Part shown: positions 1 to 8,238 of the stretch, one piece after another
Position numbering within the stretch: the first letter of the stretch is position 1
Layout: each line of letters opens with the position of its first letter
Source: MADRE2 sp964397015
GTDB lineage: Bacteria > Desulfobacterota > Desulfobacteria > Desulfobacterales > Desulfobacteraceae
DNA: 22,054 bases
Assembly: GCA_964397015.1 (NCBI GenBank)
Contig: CAYNHL010000057.1
Span: forward strand, 1 to 22,054
Direction: 5' to 3'
Translations under genes and position numbers: made by a program
The notes under the pieces: model-generated
Seen by the model: the letters and a program-made list of their open reading frames with translations, nothing else
Database searches by the model: none
Told to the model about the DNA's origin: nothing

Positions 1-1837
1 GGGTCGGATGCCTGAGTTTTCGCAGTGCCTTGGCTTCAATCTGCCGGATCCTTTCCCGGGTGACAGTGAAATCCTTCCCTACCTCTTCAAGTGTATGATC
101 AGATTTTTCACCTATTCCAAACCGCATGCGAAGCACTTTTTCCTCTCTGGGCGTAAGGGTCGCCAGTATTTTACGGGTCTGTTCCGCAAGGCTGAAATCA
201 ATGGCGGCCTCGGAGGGAATCGAGAACTTCTTGTCTTCGATAAAATCGCCGAGATGGCTGTCTTCTTCTTCACCAATGGGTGTTTCCAGCGATATGGGTT
301 CTTTGGCTATCTTCAGCACCCGCCGGACTTTTTCAATGGGAATTTCCATTTTTTCGGCAATTTCTTCAGGCGACGGTTCTTTTCCCATTTCCTGAACCAG
401 GTACCTGGAGGTTCGAATCAGCTTGTTTATGGTCTCTATCATGTGGACCGGGATCCTGATGGTGCGGGCCTGGTCCGCTATGGCCCGGGTAATGGCCTGC
501 CTTATCCACCAGGTGGCATAGGTGGAAAATTTATACCCCCGACGGTATTCAAATTTATCCACCGCCTTCATCAGGCCGATATTTCCTTCCTGGATCAGGT
601 CCAGGAACTGAAGCCCCCTGTTGGTATATTTTTTGGCAATACTGACCACCAGTCTCAAGTTGGCCCTGACCAACTCCTTTTTTGCCCGCTCGGCCTCCCT
701 GCGCCCCCTGTCTATCTGGGCGATAATGGCTTTCAGGTCATCAGCCGTTCCCTTGATATCATTTTTTCTCAATACAACCTGGTTCACCATTGCATTTATA
801 TCATCGAACAGCTGTTTTGCCCTTTTCTCCGTAATTACAGAATTTTTCCTTGCCCACTGAATAAACTGCTTCTGGGTACCCAGCTGGGAGAGCATTTCGT
901 CCTTTGTGCTGTGAAATGTTCCGGCGCAGTCTTCAAAAAGCATGTCTATCGCGTCAAACCAACGTATTGTATGTCGAATTCTCTTTTCTATATTATCGAT
1001 GACATTGCTTTCAAACCGCCATTTTTTCAGCTGTTCAAATATTTCATCGGTATTGCCGGACAGTTCGGCCACCATTTTTTCCCGTTCCGCTTCAGTTAAC
1101 TGGTGGTCAAGCATATAATCCCGCAGGCCCTGATTTTTCAAGTGCAATTCCTCTATCACCTTCAGTGCGTCGAGAAATTTTTCCTGCTTGGATGCCTCGT
1201 CGACAATACCATCTCCCTCATCCACGTCCCTGAGCACATGTTTGGGGCGGATGGCCTTGCTCTCCATGCGTTTTCCATAAGCAAAAATAGAATTCAGTGT
1301 AATGGGGCAGTCCAGCATTGCCCTTAAAACACCCCGCTCGCCGATTTCAATCTTCTTGGCAATTTCAATTTCACCTTCACGGCTCAGCAGTGTCACCATT
1401 CCCATTTCTTTAAGATACATCTTGACAGGATCGGTAACTGAACCAAATTCCATGTCCAGTCTTTCTTTTTTCAGCTTCACTACACCGTTTTCAGGTTTTT
1501 TCCTGGAATCAGATTCCTCCACATCTTCATCACCACCGGGCTCCGCCTTGCCGGCCGGTTTTTTTGCTTTTTTCTGCTGCCTGGATTTACCCGCTTTCCT
1601 GGATTTTCCTGCTGATTTGTGCTTTTCTTTTTCCAGATCAACCAGGGTAATACCATTCTCCTGCAATTTATCGACAATATCCTCAATTTGATCCAGTGAC
1701 TGGAGCTCACCGGAAATTGCATCATTTATTTCGGCAAAAGAGAGCGTGCTATTTTTCCTGCCTTTTGCAATCAGATTATCCAGTTCGGTTTTGCTGATAA
1801 TCGAATCATTTTTCGACATTGCTGCCTTATTTGCCAT
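1..1837 (-). CDS. rpoD: RNA polymerase primary sigma factor RpoD (sigma-70), partial at C-terminus
   Basis: Primary sigma factor; directs RNA polymerase to housekeeping promoters. The frame is open from an ATG at 1837 to the window edge (612 codons). Domains in order: region 1.1 (about residues 10-80), a Lys/Ala-rich acidic linker, region 1.2 (DPVKMYLKEMG, about residue 140), the non-conserved insert (about 190-370), regions 2.1-2.4 (LIQEGNIGLMKAVDKFEYR; YATWWIRQAITRAIADQART near residue 440), region 3, and region 4.2 ending in VTRERIRQIEAKALRKLRHP. Only the last few residues and the stop lie outside the window. The start is supported by GGGAGG six bases upstream; a second ATG seven codons in is less likely. 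It lies 21 bp after dnaG, the classic arrangement, so the two are probably co-transcribed. Identity is certain from regions 2 and 4. Confidence 0.97.
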   Translation of the reverse strand, partial: MANKAAMSKNDSIISKTELDNLIAKGRKNSTLSFAEINDAISGELQSLDQIEDIVDKLQENGITLVDLEKEKHKSAGKSRKAGKSRQQKKAKKPAGKAEPGGDEDVEESDSRKKPENGVVKLKKERLDMEFGSVTDPVKMYLKEMGMVTLLSREGEIEIAKKIEIGERGVLRAMLDCPITLNSIFAYGKRMESKAIRPKHVLRDVDEGDGIVDEASKQEKFLDALKVIEELHLKNQGLRDYMLDHQLTEAEREKMVAELSGNTDEIFEQLKKWRFESNVIDNIEKRIRHTIRWFDAIDMLFEDCAGTFHSTKDEMLSQLGTQKQFIQWARKNSVITEKRAKQLFDDINAMVNQVVLRKNDIKGTADDLKAIIAQIDRGRREAERAKKELVRANLRLVVSIAKKYTNRGLQFLDLIQEGNIGLMKAVDKFEYRRGYKFSTYATWWIRQAITRAIADQARTIRIPVHMIETINKLIRTSRYLVQEMGKEPSPEEIAEKMEIPIEKVRRVLKIAKEPISLETPIGEEEDSHLGDFIEDKKFSIPSEAAIDFSLAEQTRKILATLTPREEKVLRMRFGIGEKSDHTLEEVGKDFTVTRERIRQIEAKALRKLRHPT

Positions 1838-1858
1838 ATAATGCCTCCCAAAGGCTTA

Positions 1859-3637
1859 TTAATGTTTATTTACATGCAATTGCTGAATCTCTTTCTGCTT
1901 TTTTTCCAGCAGTTCAAAAAGATCAGCATCACACTCCTTTTCTGCACTTGAAATCCTGTTGTTCAATGTGTTTTCTTCTTTTTTCCTGACCCGGATGATC
2001 CTGGCAATCAGGTCTGCCGCTATCTGTTCCACATTATCCCCCGGGTCGGTTTCCTTTATGGCAAGAGAGGCTATCAGCCCCTGGTCCCTATCGGACAGCC
2101 GGGCCATGACATTCGGAATCAATGAGCCCCTGCCAGGATCAACCCGGAGAATCGTCTCTCCGATAGACCGGAGCTCAGGAGAATAAAAATAGTCCAGCAC
2201 GCCTGTTTTTACAACTGTTTCATGAATACCGGGATACTGGAGCATAATTGATATAATCTGCGCTTCCCTTGGATTGGATGCCGGCTCATCTATCAGGCCT
2301 GTCTGTTCCGGCAGTCCGTTATCATTGAAAGTTGACTGTTCCCTTGAAACCGCTTTTTTGACCTTTTCCATCACGGCTTTTTCATCAATATTGATTTTTT
2401 CGGCAAGATCCTTGATATAAACTGATCTGAGCGCACTGTCCTGGATCAATGCCAGGTGGGATTTCATTTCATCCAGCACTTTGACGCGCCCGGCTACGGA
2501 CAGGCCGTGTTTCTTGACAGCCGTTTGTGTCAAAAACTCCACCGCGTTCAATGCCCCTTTGGCCATTTCATTGAATGCCTCAGCTCCGCTGGCCGCTACA
2601 AAAGAATCAGGATCGTTGTCATCGGGCAGTATCATGATCCTTACATCCACGCCTTCTTTTACAAAAGTTTTGATGCTTCGTTTGGCAGCATTGATTCCGG
2701 CCGTGTCTGAATCAAATACCAGTACCATTCTGGAAGCAAACCCCTTGAGCAATCTGACATGATGGGATGTCAGGCTCGTTCCGAGACTGGCCACGCAGTT
2801 TTGAATACCATGCTGGAACAGGGTAAGGAAATCAAAATAACCCTCTACTATATATACATGATCCATCTGCCGGCAATGTGATTTGGCCGCATGCAGCCCG
2901 TAAAGGATCCGGCTCTTGTTATATACCGGTGTTTCCGGTGAATTCAGGTATTTGGGCATGCTGTCATCCATGACCCGTCCGCCGAACCCTGCAACCTGCA
3001 TGTTGATATCCACTATGGGGAATATGATCCGGTTCCTGAAACGGTCATAAAACCCGGTGCCGCTTTTTTTCGGAACCACAAGCCCAGAGGCGGCCGCAAC
3101 CCTGCTGGGTATATTCAATGAAGCCAGGCTGCGGGTTACAAAATCCCAGCTGTCTTTTGCATAGCCCAGCCCGAACTGCTCCACCATCTCTTTTGTGGTT
3201 CCGCGATCCAAAAGATACTGCCGGGCCCGGCCTGCCGACGGGTCATTTTTGAGGCAGTCGGCATAAAGCTTCATGATCTGGCGGTTAAGCCTGAACAACC
3301 CTTCTTTGACGGCCGCTTTTTCCTGCTGCGCCGGGCTGATCCTGCCGGTTTCAATGGTAATGTCATGCTGGCGTGCCAGCATTCTGGCGGCCTCGGGAAA
3401 AGTGATGCCATGGTACTTCATTAAAAAAGAAAAGACATTCCCGCCTGCACCGCACCCGAAACAGTGAAAAATCTGTTTTTGTGAATTAACCGAAAAAGAA
3501 GGCGTTTTTTCCGTATGAAACGGACACAGCCCAAAATAATTAATACCTGATTTTTTCAGGATAACCGATTCAGCTACCACCTGCACAATATCAGAAACAT
3601 TCAATATTTCTGAAATTTTCTCTTCAGGGATGTACAT
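1859..3637 (-). CDS. dnaG: DNA primase DnaG
   Basis: Synthesises RNA primers at the replication fork. 592 residues, a normal length. The N-terminal CHC2 zinc finger is intact: C38, H41, C59 and C62 (CPFHTEKTPSFSV ... HCFGCGAGG). The catalytic core carries the basic motif YDRFRNRIIFPI (about 197-208), and the TOPRIM domain has its acidic metal site in VEGYFDF (E265) and FDSDTAG (D309, D311). The C-terminal part (about 440-590) is poorly conserved, as expected for the DnaB-interaction domain. hisA lies 76 bp upstream with an A+T-rich, promoter-like gap; rpoD follows after 21 bp. An operon with rpoD is likely; read-through from hisBA is possible but not shown. Confidence 0.97.
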   Translation of the reverse strand: MYIPEEKISEILNVSDIVQVVAESVILKKSGINYFGLCPFHTEKTPSFSVNSQKQIFHCFGCGAGGNVFSFLMKYHGITFPEAARMLARQHDITIETGRISPAQQEKAAVKEGLFRLNRQIMKLYADCLKNDPSAGRARQYLLDRGTTKEMVEQFGLGYAKDSWDFVTRSLASLNIPSRVAAASGLVVPKKSGTGFYDRFRNRIIFPIVDINMQVAGFGGRVMDDSMPKYLNSPETPVYNKSRILYGLHAAKSHCRQMDHVYIVEGYFDFLTLFQHGIQNCVASLGTSLTSHHVRLLKGFASRMVLVFDSDTAGINAAKRSIKTFVKEGVDVRIMILPDDNDPDSFVAASGAEAFNEMAKGALNAVEFLTQTAVKKHGLSVAGRVKVLDEMKSHLALIQDSALRSVYIKDLAEKINIDEKAVMEKVKKAVSREQSTFNDNGLPEQTGLIDEPASNPREAQIISIMLQYPGIHETVVKTGVLDYFYSPELRSIGETILRVDPGRGSLIPNVMARLSDRDQGLIASLAIKETDPGDNVEQIAADLIARIIRVRKKEENTLNNRISSAEKECDADLFELLEKKQKEIQQLHVNKH

Positions 3638-3662
3638 TCAGCCCGACAGACTCCGACACAGG

Positions 3663-3703
3663 GTTATAATCAAATAAAGTAATTATTATAGTAAAATAGT
3701 CAA
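3663..3703 (-). promoter_or_regulatory. A+T-rich candidate promoter region for dnaG-rpoD
   Basis: Read on the minus strand, the hisA-dnaG gap holds TTGACT (3698-3703), TATAAT (3685-3690) and TATAAC (3663-3668). No pair of these is spaced at 16-18 bp, so the exact promoter cannot be fixed. Separate transcription of dnaG-rpoD from hisBA is plausible. Confidence 0.35.
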
Positions 3704-3713
3704 CAACAACCTG

Positions 3714-4442
3714 CTATTTTTTCCGGGCCAGTCCGATGGCTTCCTCAAGATCCAGGGTGCCTTCATAGAGAGCCCGTCCCGTTATGACGCCTGCTACCCC
3801 CTTGTCTTCAATGGCCAGAAGGTTATGGATATCCGCCATTGAATGCACTCCGCCCGATGCGATTATGGGCACATCAACGGCTTTGGCCAGGCGGGCGGTA
3901 GCCTCGATATTCGGACCTGTCTGCATCCCGTCCCGGCTTATATCGGTAAAATTGATGGCGGACACGCCGCAGGATTCAAACTGCCTGGCAAGATCCACCG
4001 CAGCGGTCCGGGATGTTTTCTGCCACCCCTCGACGGCCACCATGCCGTCCCGGGCATCGATTCCCACCACGATCCTGCCTGGAAAAACGGCACAGGCCGA
4101 TTTGACAAAGTCAGGATTGTACAGGGCTTCGCTTCCTATAATCACCCGTTCAACCCCCATATCCAGATACAGCCTGATGGTTTCTATGGTCCTTATACCG
4201 CCGCCGACCTGGATCGGCACGCTGCATTTTTGAATAATCCGGCGGATTGCATCCAGGTTCCTGACTTCTTTTTCAAATGCCCCGTCCAGATCCACAACGT
4301 GAATGAGTTCAGCACCTTTTTCGGCCCACTGCACCGCCATGGCGGCCGGGTCCGAAGAATAATGCGTTTCATCCTCCATCCTGCCCTGCAACAACCGCAC
4401 GCACCTGCCCTGCTTTATATCTACTGCCGGAATAATGATCAT
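3714..4442 (-). CDS. hisA: HisA, ProFAR isomerase
   Basis: 1-(5-phosphoribosyl)-5-[(5-phosphoribosylamino)methylideneamino]imidazole-4-carboxamide isomerase, a (beta/alpha)8-barrel enzyme of histidine biosynthesis. From the ATG at 4442 it reads MIIIPAVDIKQG with the catalytic base at D8, and the second catalytic aspartate sits in VVGIDARDG (D129). The phosphate-binding loops VGGGIRT and IASGGVHS are present. An in-frame GTG five codons earlier (4457) is possible, but ACAGG lies just upstream of the ATG and numbering from the ATG matches the family, so I prefer 4442. It follows hisB by 39 bp and is probably co-transcribed with it. Confidence 0.95.
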   Translation of the reverse strand: MIIIPAVDIKQGRCVRLLQGRMEDETHYSSDPAAMAVQWAEKGAELIHVVDLDGAFEKEVRNLDAIRRIIQKCSVPIQVGGGIRTIETIRLYLDMGVERVIIGSEALYNPDFVKSACAVFPGRIVVGIDARDGMVAVEGWQKTSRTAAVDLARQFESCGVSAINFTDISRDGMQTGPNIEATARLAKAVDVPIIASGGVHSMADIHNLLAIEDKGVAGVITGRALYEGTLDLEEAIGLARKK

Positions 4443-4481
4443 ACCATGCCTGTTCACTTGATAATAAATTAAGGTTGACGG

Positions 4482-5069
4482 CTACAACGTTCCCTTGCTT
4501 GACAACACGCCGGGATGATCGGGGTCGATTCGGGTCGCAGCGTTCAATGCCCGTCCCATGGCTTTGAAAACAGATTCAAGGATATGGTGTTCATTGTCGC
4601 CATACAATGTATTGATATGTAAATTCAATGCCCCGTTGACACTGAACGCCTGAAAAAATTCCCTTGCAATCCAGACATTCAGTTCTCCGAAAGACCTGAT
4701 GTCGTCAGGAAAACGGTATACCAGGAAAGGACGGTTGGAAAGGTCGATGTTTACCTGGGAAAGAGCGTCATCCATGGGAACGGTTTCCTGGCCGTAACGG
4801 GCTATGCCGGCCCGGTCTCCAAGGGCCTGGGCCAGAGCCTGGCCCAGAACGATTCCCGTATCTTCCACCGTGTGGTGCAGGTCTACATCTATATCCCCGG
4901 TGGCATCAATGCTGAGGTCAAAAAAGCCATGTACACAAAAAGCCGTCAGCATGTGATCAAAAAAAGGAATGCCTGTCTCAATACGGGCTTTGCCCGTACC
5001 GTCAAGGGTTAAATGGAGGGTGATATCGGTTTCCGCCGTTTTCCTGTGGAGCCTGGCTTCTCGTATCAT
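4482..5069 (-). CDS. hisB: HisB, imidazoleglycerol-phosphate dehydratase
   Basis: Manganese-dependent dehydration of imidazole glycerol phosphate in histidine biosynthesis. 195 residues, the length of the single-function enzyme without the HisB-N phosphatase domain found in E. coli. Metal-binding repeats are visible: VDLHHTVEDTGIVLG and GDNEHHILESVFKAMGRAL, plus FFDHML near the N-terminus. ATG at 5069 with AAGGA about 10 bases upstream. First gene of the leftward hisBA unit; a good promoter lies at 5161-5189. Confidence 0.96.
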   Translation of the reverse strand: MIREARLHRKTAETDITLHLTLDGTGKARIETGIPFFDHMLTAFCVHGFFDLSIDATGDIDVDLHHTVEDTGIVLGQALAQALGDRAGIARYGQETVPMDDALSQVNIDLSNRPFLVYRFPDDIRSFGELNVWIAREFFQAFSVNGALNLHINTLYGDNEHHILESVFKAMGRALNAATRIDPDHPGVLSSKGTL

Positions 5070-5160
5070 GTGGCATTTTCCTTGCTTTTTCAGTTCCCAT
5101 CATATATTCTGAATCAACCAGCTGTCTGCCTTAATGGTTCACCCCAAAATATATCCATGC

Positions 5161-5189
5161 AGGATATAGAAATCCGCTATTTTTGTCAA
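5161..5189 (-). promoter_or_regulatory. Sigma-70 promoter for hisBA
   Basis: On the minus strand TTGACA (5184-5189) is followed, after 17 bp, by TATCCT (5161-5166). The -35 is a perfect match and the -10 matches 4 of 6. The leader to hisB would be about 85 nt. No histidine-rich leader peptide was noticed. Confidence 0.6.
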
Positions 5190-5209
5190 TTGCTATTTTT
5201 TTCATCTGC

Positions 5210-5241
5210 CATACCCCGCCTGTACGGGTATGATTTTTTTT
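5210..5241 (+). terminator. Terminator-like hairpin between two divergent promoters
   Basis: CATACCC and GGGTATG form a perfect 7-bp stem with a 9-nt loop, followed by one A and eight T on the plus strand. No plus-strand gene precedes it, so it may stop antisense transcription coming through hisB before the 5243 promoter, or end a small RNA. On the minus strand it has no T-tract after the hairpin. Confidence 0.5.
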
Positions 5242-5242
5242 G

Positions 5243-5271
5243 TTGCCAGTCAAATAAATAAAGCATATAAT
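5243..5271 (+). promoter_or_regulatory. Sigma-70 promoter for the SprA-type metalloprotease gene
   Basis: TTGCCA (5243-5248), a 17-bp spacer and a perfect TATAAT (5266-5271). Transcription would start near 5278, about 35 nt before the ATG at 5313. Confidence 0.7.
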
Positions 5272-5312
5272 TGATATTATTGCTTTAACAATTGAATACA
5301 GGCCCTGCTGCC

Positions 5313-6011
5313 ATGAACATTGCTACGACCACAGCCAGCTCTTCCTTCCAGCCATATTCCGGCCACCCATATTCCGGTATGGGACCCTTGACGCGCATTC
5401 CGGATACGCCACAGGACCCTCGCACTGCACAAACACAACCGGTACCCCCTGCTGGAACCGGCAGGGAAGGAACAGAAAAAAGCTCTCCCCGGCCCCGTGC
5501 AGCAGACCAGCAGAGTCCTGCAGGCCCTCGGGCCACCGAAGGGCTGACTGATGCCGACCTCAGGCTTCTCGAGGAGTTGAAAAAAGCTGACAGATCAGTC
5601 CGGCGGCATGAAATGGCCCACGTAGCGGCAGGGGGAAGATACATCACCTCCGGGGCCAATTTCAACTACAAACGGGGTCCGGACGGCGTCAACTACGCTG
5701 TCGGAGGTGAAGTCTCCATCGACACGTCACCCGTGCCCGGAGATCCTGAAGCCACCATTGCCAAAATGCGTCAGGTGAAAACAGCGGCACTGGCCCCTGC
5801 CGACCCGTCCCCCCAGGATATCAAAGTTGCATCCATGGCAACTGCACAGGCAACAAAGGCCATGACAGAACTGATGGTGCAGCAGGCAAAAGACAGGGCG
5901 CAGGCCAACGAAGACAGGGCGTTCGGATCAATAAAAACAGCTTCGGATTCCTATGTGAGAGTCAAAGAGCTGCCTGACCAGGATACCACTTCCTTTAAGC
6001 TGGCTGTTTGA
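5313..6011 (+). CDS. SprA-related putative metalloprotease
   Basis: 232 residues. The N-terminal ~85 residues are Pro/Ser/Thr/Gly-rich and probably disordered. The C-terminal half carries a zinc-protease signature HEMAH (residues 99-103) in RRHEMAHVAAGGRY, then a conserved stretch ending YAVGGEVSID (E133), typical of the SprA-related family often annotated as putative metalloprotease CJM1_0395. Substrate and role are not established in this family. There is no signal peptide. Start: an in-frame TTG exists at 5292, but the ATG at 5313 fits the promoter and the sequence better; neither has a strong Shine-Dalgarno. Single-gene unit, convergent with the isochorismatase gene 15 bp away. Confidence 0.85.
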   Translation: MNIATTTASSSFQPYSGHPYSGMGPLTRIPDTPQDPRTAQTQPVPPAGTGREGTEKSSPRPRAADQQSPAGPRATEGLTDADLRLLEELKKADRSVRRHEMAHVAAGGRYITSGANFNYKRGPDGVNYAVGGEVSIDTSPVPGDPEATIAKMRQVKTAALAPADPSPQDIKVASMATAQATKAMTELMVQQAKDRAQANEDRAFGSIKTASDSYVRVKELPDQDTTSFKLAV

Positions 6012-6026
6012 CATCCTCTGGCCGGG

Positions 6027-6569
6027 TTATTTAATCATTTTGACAATCTGCTTGAAATCATCTCCCTTTGCAGCTCCCATAAGTTCGAAAACCGCCATCT
6101 CAAAACAGGTCGGCTCTACTCCCGCCTGCATGAGCCGCTGGATACCCACCTGTTTGTTCTCCGGCTCCCGGGACGCTACGCAGTCGGTCACCACCTGAAC
6201 CCGGTGCCCGGCCCGGAGCAGGTCCATACCAGTCTGAAACACGCAGATATGGGTTTCGATTCCTGTTAAAAAAACCTGTGTGCGCCCGAGACTGTTGAAT
6301 CGATCCATGAAATCAGGTTCATTGCAGCACGAAAAACTGGATTTTTCAATTGGAGATTGATCCTGCGGCATCAATCCGGCGATGGCTTCAGTGGTCGGGC
6401 CCAGGTTTTTGGGTATCTGCTCCATCCATATAATGGGGATATCCAGGATTATCATTGACCGGATCATCAACGAAAGCTTTTCAAAGAACCTGTCCTTGTC
6501 GTGCATGATCTGGGCCAGGCGGCCCTGGACATCGATGAGAATCATCACTGCATTGTCCCTGGTAAACAT
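6027..6569 (-). CDS. Isochorismatase-family cysteine hydrolase
   Basis: 180 residues, a compact alpha/beta hydrolase of the isochorismatase/YcaC type. The catalytic triad is visible: D13 (LIDVQGRLA), K76 (IEKSSFSCC) and nucleophile C109 in GIETHICVFQT, with the family's cis-peptide segment just before it. The substrate cannot be told from sequence; no enterobactin or nicotinamide genes are nearby. GGAGG lies 8 bases before the ATG. It follows azlD by 16 bp and is almost certainly the last gene of the azlC-azlD unit. Confidence 0.9.
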   Translation of the reverse strand: MFTRDNAVMILIDVQGRLAQIMHDKDRFFEKLSLMIRSMIILDIPIIWMEQIPKNLGPTTEAIAGLMPQDQSPIEKSSFSCCNEPDFMDRFNSLGRTQVFLTGIETHICVFQTGMDLLRAGHRVQVVTDCVASREPENKQVGIQRLMQAGVEPTCFEMAVFELMGAAKGDDFKQIVKMIK

Positions 6570-6585
6570 GATATACCTCCTTTTT

Positions 6586-6918
6586 TTAAGTCATTACCGC
6601 GGTTACGACCCACTGCCAGAAAAAAAAGAACCCCATTCCCGATACGATGGTCAGCAAAAGGTTTTTTGAAAACCACCCGACCAGAAATGCAACCAGTGCA
6701 CCTGCCAGCCAGCTATTGTCCAAAGACAGATCGACAGGCCCTGAACCCGGCATGAAAACCGACGGAAAGATAATGGCCGACAGTACTGCCACAGGAACAT
6801 ACCTGAGGGCTGTGGCCACCACCGCTGGAAATTCGATCCTCCCGGACAGGGGCAGCATGATATACCGGAGAAAAAATGTCACAGCCATCATTCCTGAAAC
6901 CAGCAGAAAATCATTCAT
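6586..6918 (-). CDS. azlD: AzlD-family small subunit of branched-chain amino acid exporter
   Basis: 110 residues with about four hydrophobic segments, typical AzlD size and pattern (TFFLRYIMLPLSGR; LRYVPVAVLSAIIFPSVF; LAGALVAFLVGWFSKNLLLT). Partners with AzlC to export branched-chain amino acids and analogues across the inner membrane. I set the start at the ATG at 6918, which overlaps the end of azlC by 8 bp (translational coupling), rather than the longer GTG frame at 6951, which lies wholly inside azlC. Confidence 0.9.
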   Translation of the reverse strand: MNDFLLVSGMMAVTFFLRYIMLPLSGRIEFPAVVATALRYVPVAVLSAIIFPSVFMPGSGPVDLSLDNSWLAGALVAFLVGWFSKNLLLTIVSGMGFFFFWQWVVTAVMT

Positions 6919-7660
6919 TGTTACCGGTGCTTTCCCGGGAGAACCTGTCACACAGCACCCCGGCCGCTACGCCAGAAACAGCCGCCACTATCAATCCGAG
7001 TTTATGGGGCATTGCCGCCGTGGCCAAAGAGACTGCGCCGGCTGTCAGGAAAGCCGCCCACATAGGTCGGTTCACCAGGTAGGGAATAACCATCCCGATA
7101 AACGTGGCCGGCATGGCAAAATCAAGCCCCCATCCGGAGATCTGCGGCATGGTCCGGCCGAACACCAGCCCGATACAGGTACATATATTCCAGTTCACAT
7201 ACATGAACAGCATGGAGCCTAAATTGTAATAATGCTTATACGGTGAATTGTCCTTTTTCAAAAAACGCTGAATGGCTACGGCAAAGGTTTCATCGGTCAG
7301 CCCGAAACTCAGCAGGATTTTCCATCCATGGGATAACGATCGGTAAAAGGGCACCATTGTCGCTCCATAAAGCAGGTGCCTCAAATTTACAACAAGCGTG
7401 GTAATGATAATCATCGCAAGACCCGTACCGGATGCGATCAACCCGATACTTATAAACTGGGCGGACCCGGCGAAAACAAACAGGGACATGCCCATGGCCC
7501 CGTAGAAGGACAGCCCGGCGCTGGCGGCCAGGGTGCCGAAAATGATACCAAAGGGCATGGCTCCGACCACAAGGGGAAAGGTATCCTTTACCCCCTTGAA
7601 AAATTCTTCACGCAAGGTTGGATATTGTGATTCCCTGCATTCATCAGACACGATCCTCAT
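6911..7660 (-). CDS. azlC: AzlC-family branched-chain amino acid exporter, large subunit
   Basis: 249 residues from the ATG at 7660. The AzlC signature GVKDTFPLVVGAMPFGIIFGTLA is followed by multiple membrane helices, ending in a hydrophobic C-terminus. The reading frame continues upstream to a TTG at 7753, giving 280 residues, but the extra 31 residues lack family character, so the ATG is preferred. AAAGG lies about 10 bases before it. It forms the large subunit with AzlD and leads the azlC-azlD-isochorismatase operon, transcribed divergently from the FlgC-like gene. No Lrp-type regulator gene is adjacent. Confidence 0.92.
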   Translation of the reverse strand: MRIVSDECRESQYPTLREEFFKGVKDTFPLVVGAMPFGIIFGTLAASAGLSFYGAMGMSLFVFAGSAQFISIGLIASGTGLAMIIITTLVVNLRHLLYGATMVPFYRSLSHGWKILLSFGLTDETFAVAIQRFLKKDNSPYKHYYNLGSMLFMYVNWNICTCIGLVFGRTMPQISGWGLDFAMPATFIGMVIPYLVNRPMWAAFLTAGAVSLATAAMPHKLGLIVAAVSGVAAGVLCDRFSRESTGNNE

Positions 7661-7720
7661 TTTTAAAAAGCCTTTTACCTGTTGTCTGTCCTTTGGCGCA
7701 ACAACGCCTGGTGCAACAAA

Positions 7721-7753
7721 ATGATACCTATAACCAAATGCGGTCAATTTCAA
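7721..7753 (-). promoter_or_regulatory. Weak candidate promoter for azlC operon
   Basis: On the minus strand TTGAAA (7748-7753) and TTGACC (7742-7747) lie before TATCAT (7721-7726) and TAGGTA (7725-7730). TTGACC to TATCAT is 15 bp; TTGAAA to TAGGTA is 17 bp. Neither is a strong match. Confidence 0.3.
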
Positions 7754-7831
7754 GTTTTTAAACCGCCATGCCGATAATTTTATTATATTTGGGGCCGTAT
7801 ACCCAAAATTGTGATTTATCGGTCATGTATG

Positions 7832-7860
7832 TTGCAATCTTCATGATAACCCGGTATTAT
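7832..7860 (+). promoter_or_regulatory. Promoter for FlgC-like gene
   Basis: TTGCAA (7832-7837), a 17-bp spacer and TATTAT (7855-7860), with an overlapping TATAAT at 7858-7863. The start would fall just before the AGGAGG at 7871-7876, giving a very short leader. Confidence 0.5.
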
Positions 7861-7884
7861 AATGTAATTAAGGAGGGCAAAATC

Positions 7885-8238
7885 ATGACAGCCATAATCA
7901 GCTCAAGCATGTCGGCACTGAACGCCTTTGGAAAAAAGATGCAGGTTAGTGCCAACAACGTTGCCAACATGTATTCAGATGATTTTAAAAAAAGCCGTGC
8001 CGTTCTTTCTGAAAGTCCAAAAGATCATGTCACGGTTGATATCAGTAGAATCGACACACCCGGCCCTCTTGTAGAGGACCCGACCAGTGAAACCGGGGAG
8101 TTAAAGGAGTTGTCAAATACGGATATAGCCGAAGAATTCTCCCAGCAGATTATTGCCGAAAAGGGATTTACCGCAAACACAAAAGCCATTCAAACCCATG
8201 ACGAAATGCTGGGTACAATTGTCAACATTATTGAATAA
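7885..8238 (+). CDS. Miniature FlgC-like flagellar rod-family protein
   Basis: 117 residues. It has both conserved ends of flagellar basal-body rod proteins: an N-terminal segment ALNAFGKKMQVSANNVANMY (11-30) with the ANNVAN motif (23-28), and a C-terminal EFSQQIIAEKGFTANTKAIQ (84-103) leading to HDEMLGTIVNIIE. The middle domain is reduced to about 45 residues, so it is shorter than typical FlgC. No other flagellar gene is in the window, so it is an orphan and may not be a true rod subunit. Perfect AGGAGG 8 bases before the ATG; the frame extends upstream to an earlier ATG at 7768 that I reject. The downstream gene overlaps its 3' end. Confidence 0.85.
   Translation: MTAIISSSMSALNAFGKKMQVSANNVANMYSDDFKKSRAVLSESPKDHVTVDISRIDTPGPLVEDPTSETGELKELSNTDIAEEFSQQIIAEKGFTANTKAIQTHDEMLGTIVNIIE

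Noticed and set aside
8..1099. 363-residue plus-strand open frame
   Set aside because: Antisense to rpoD, whose conserved regions are unmistakable on the minus strand; Phe/Pro-rich nonsense composition.
3843..4472. 209-residue plus-strand frame
   Set aside because: Antisense shadow of hisA.
5013..5261. 82-residue plus-strand frame across the hisB start
   Set aside because: Overlaps hisB and its promoter; no ribosome site; Phe-rich random composition.
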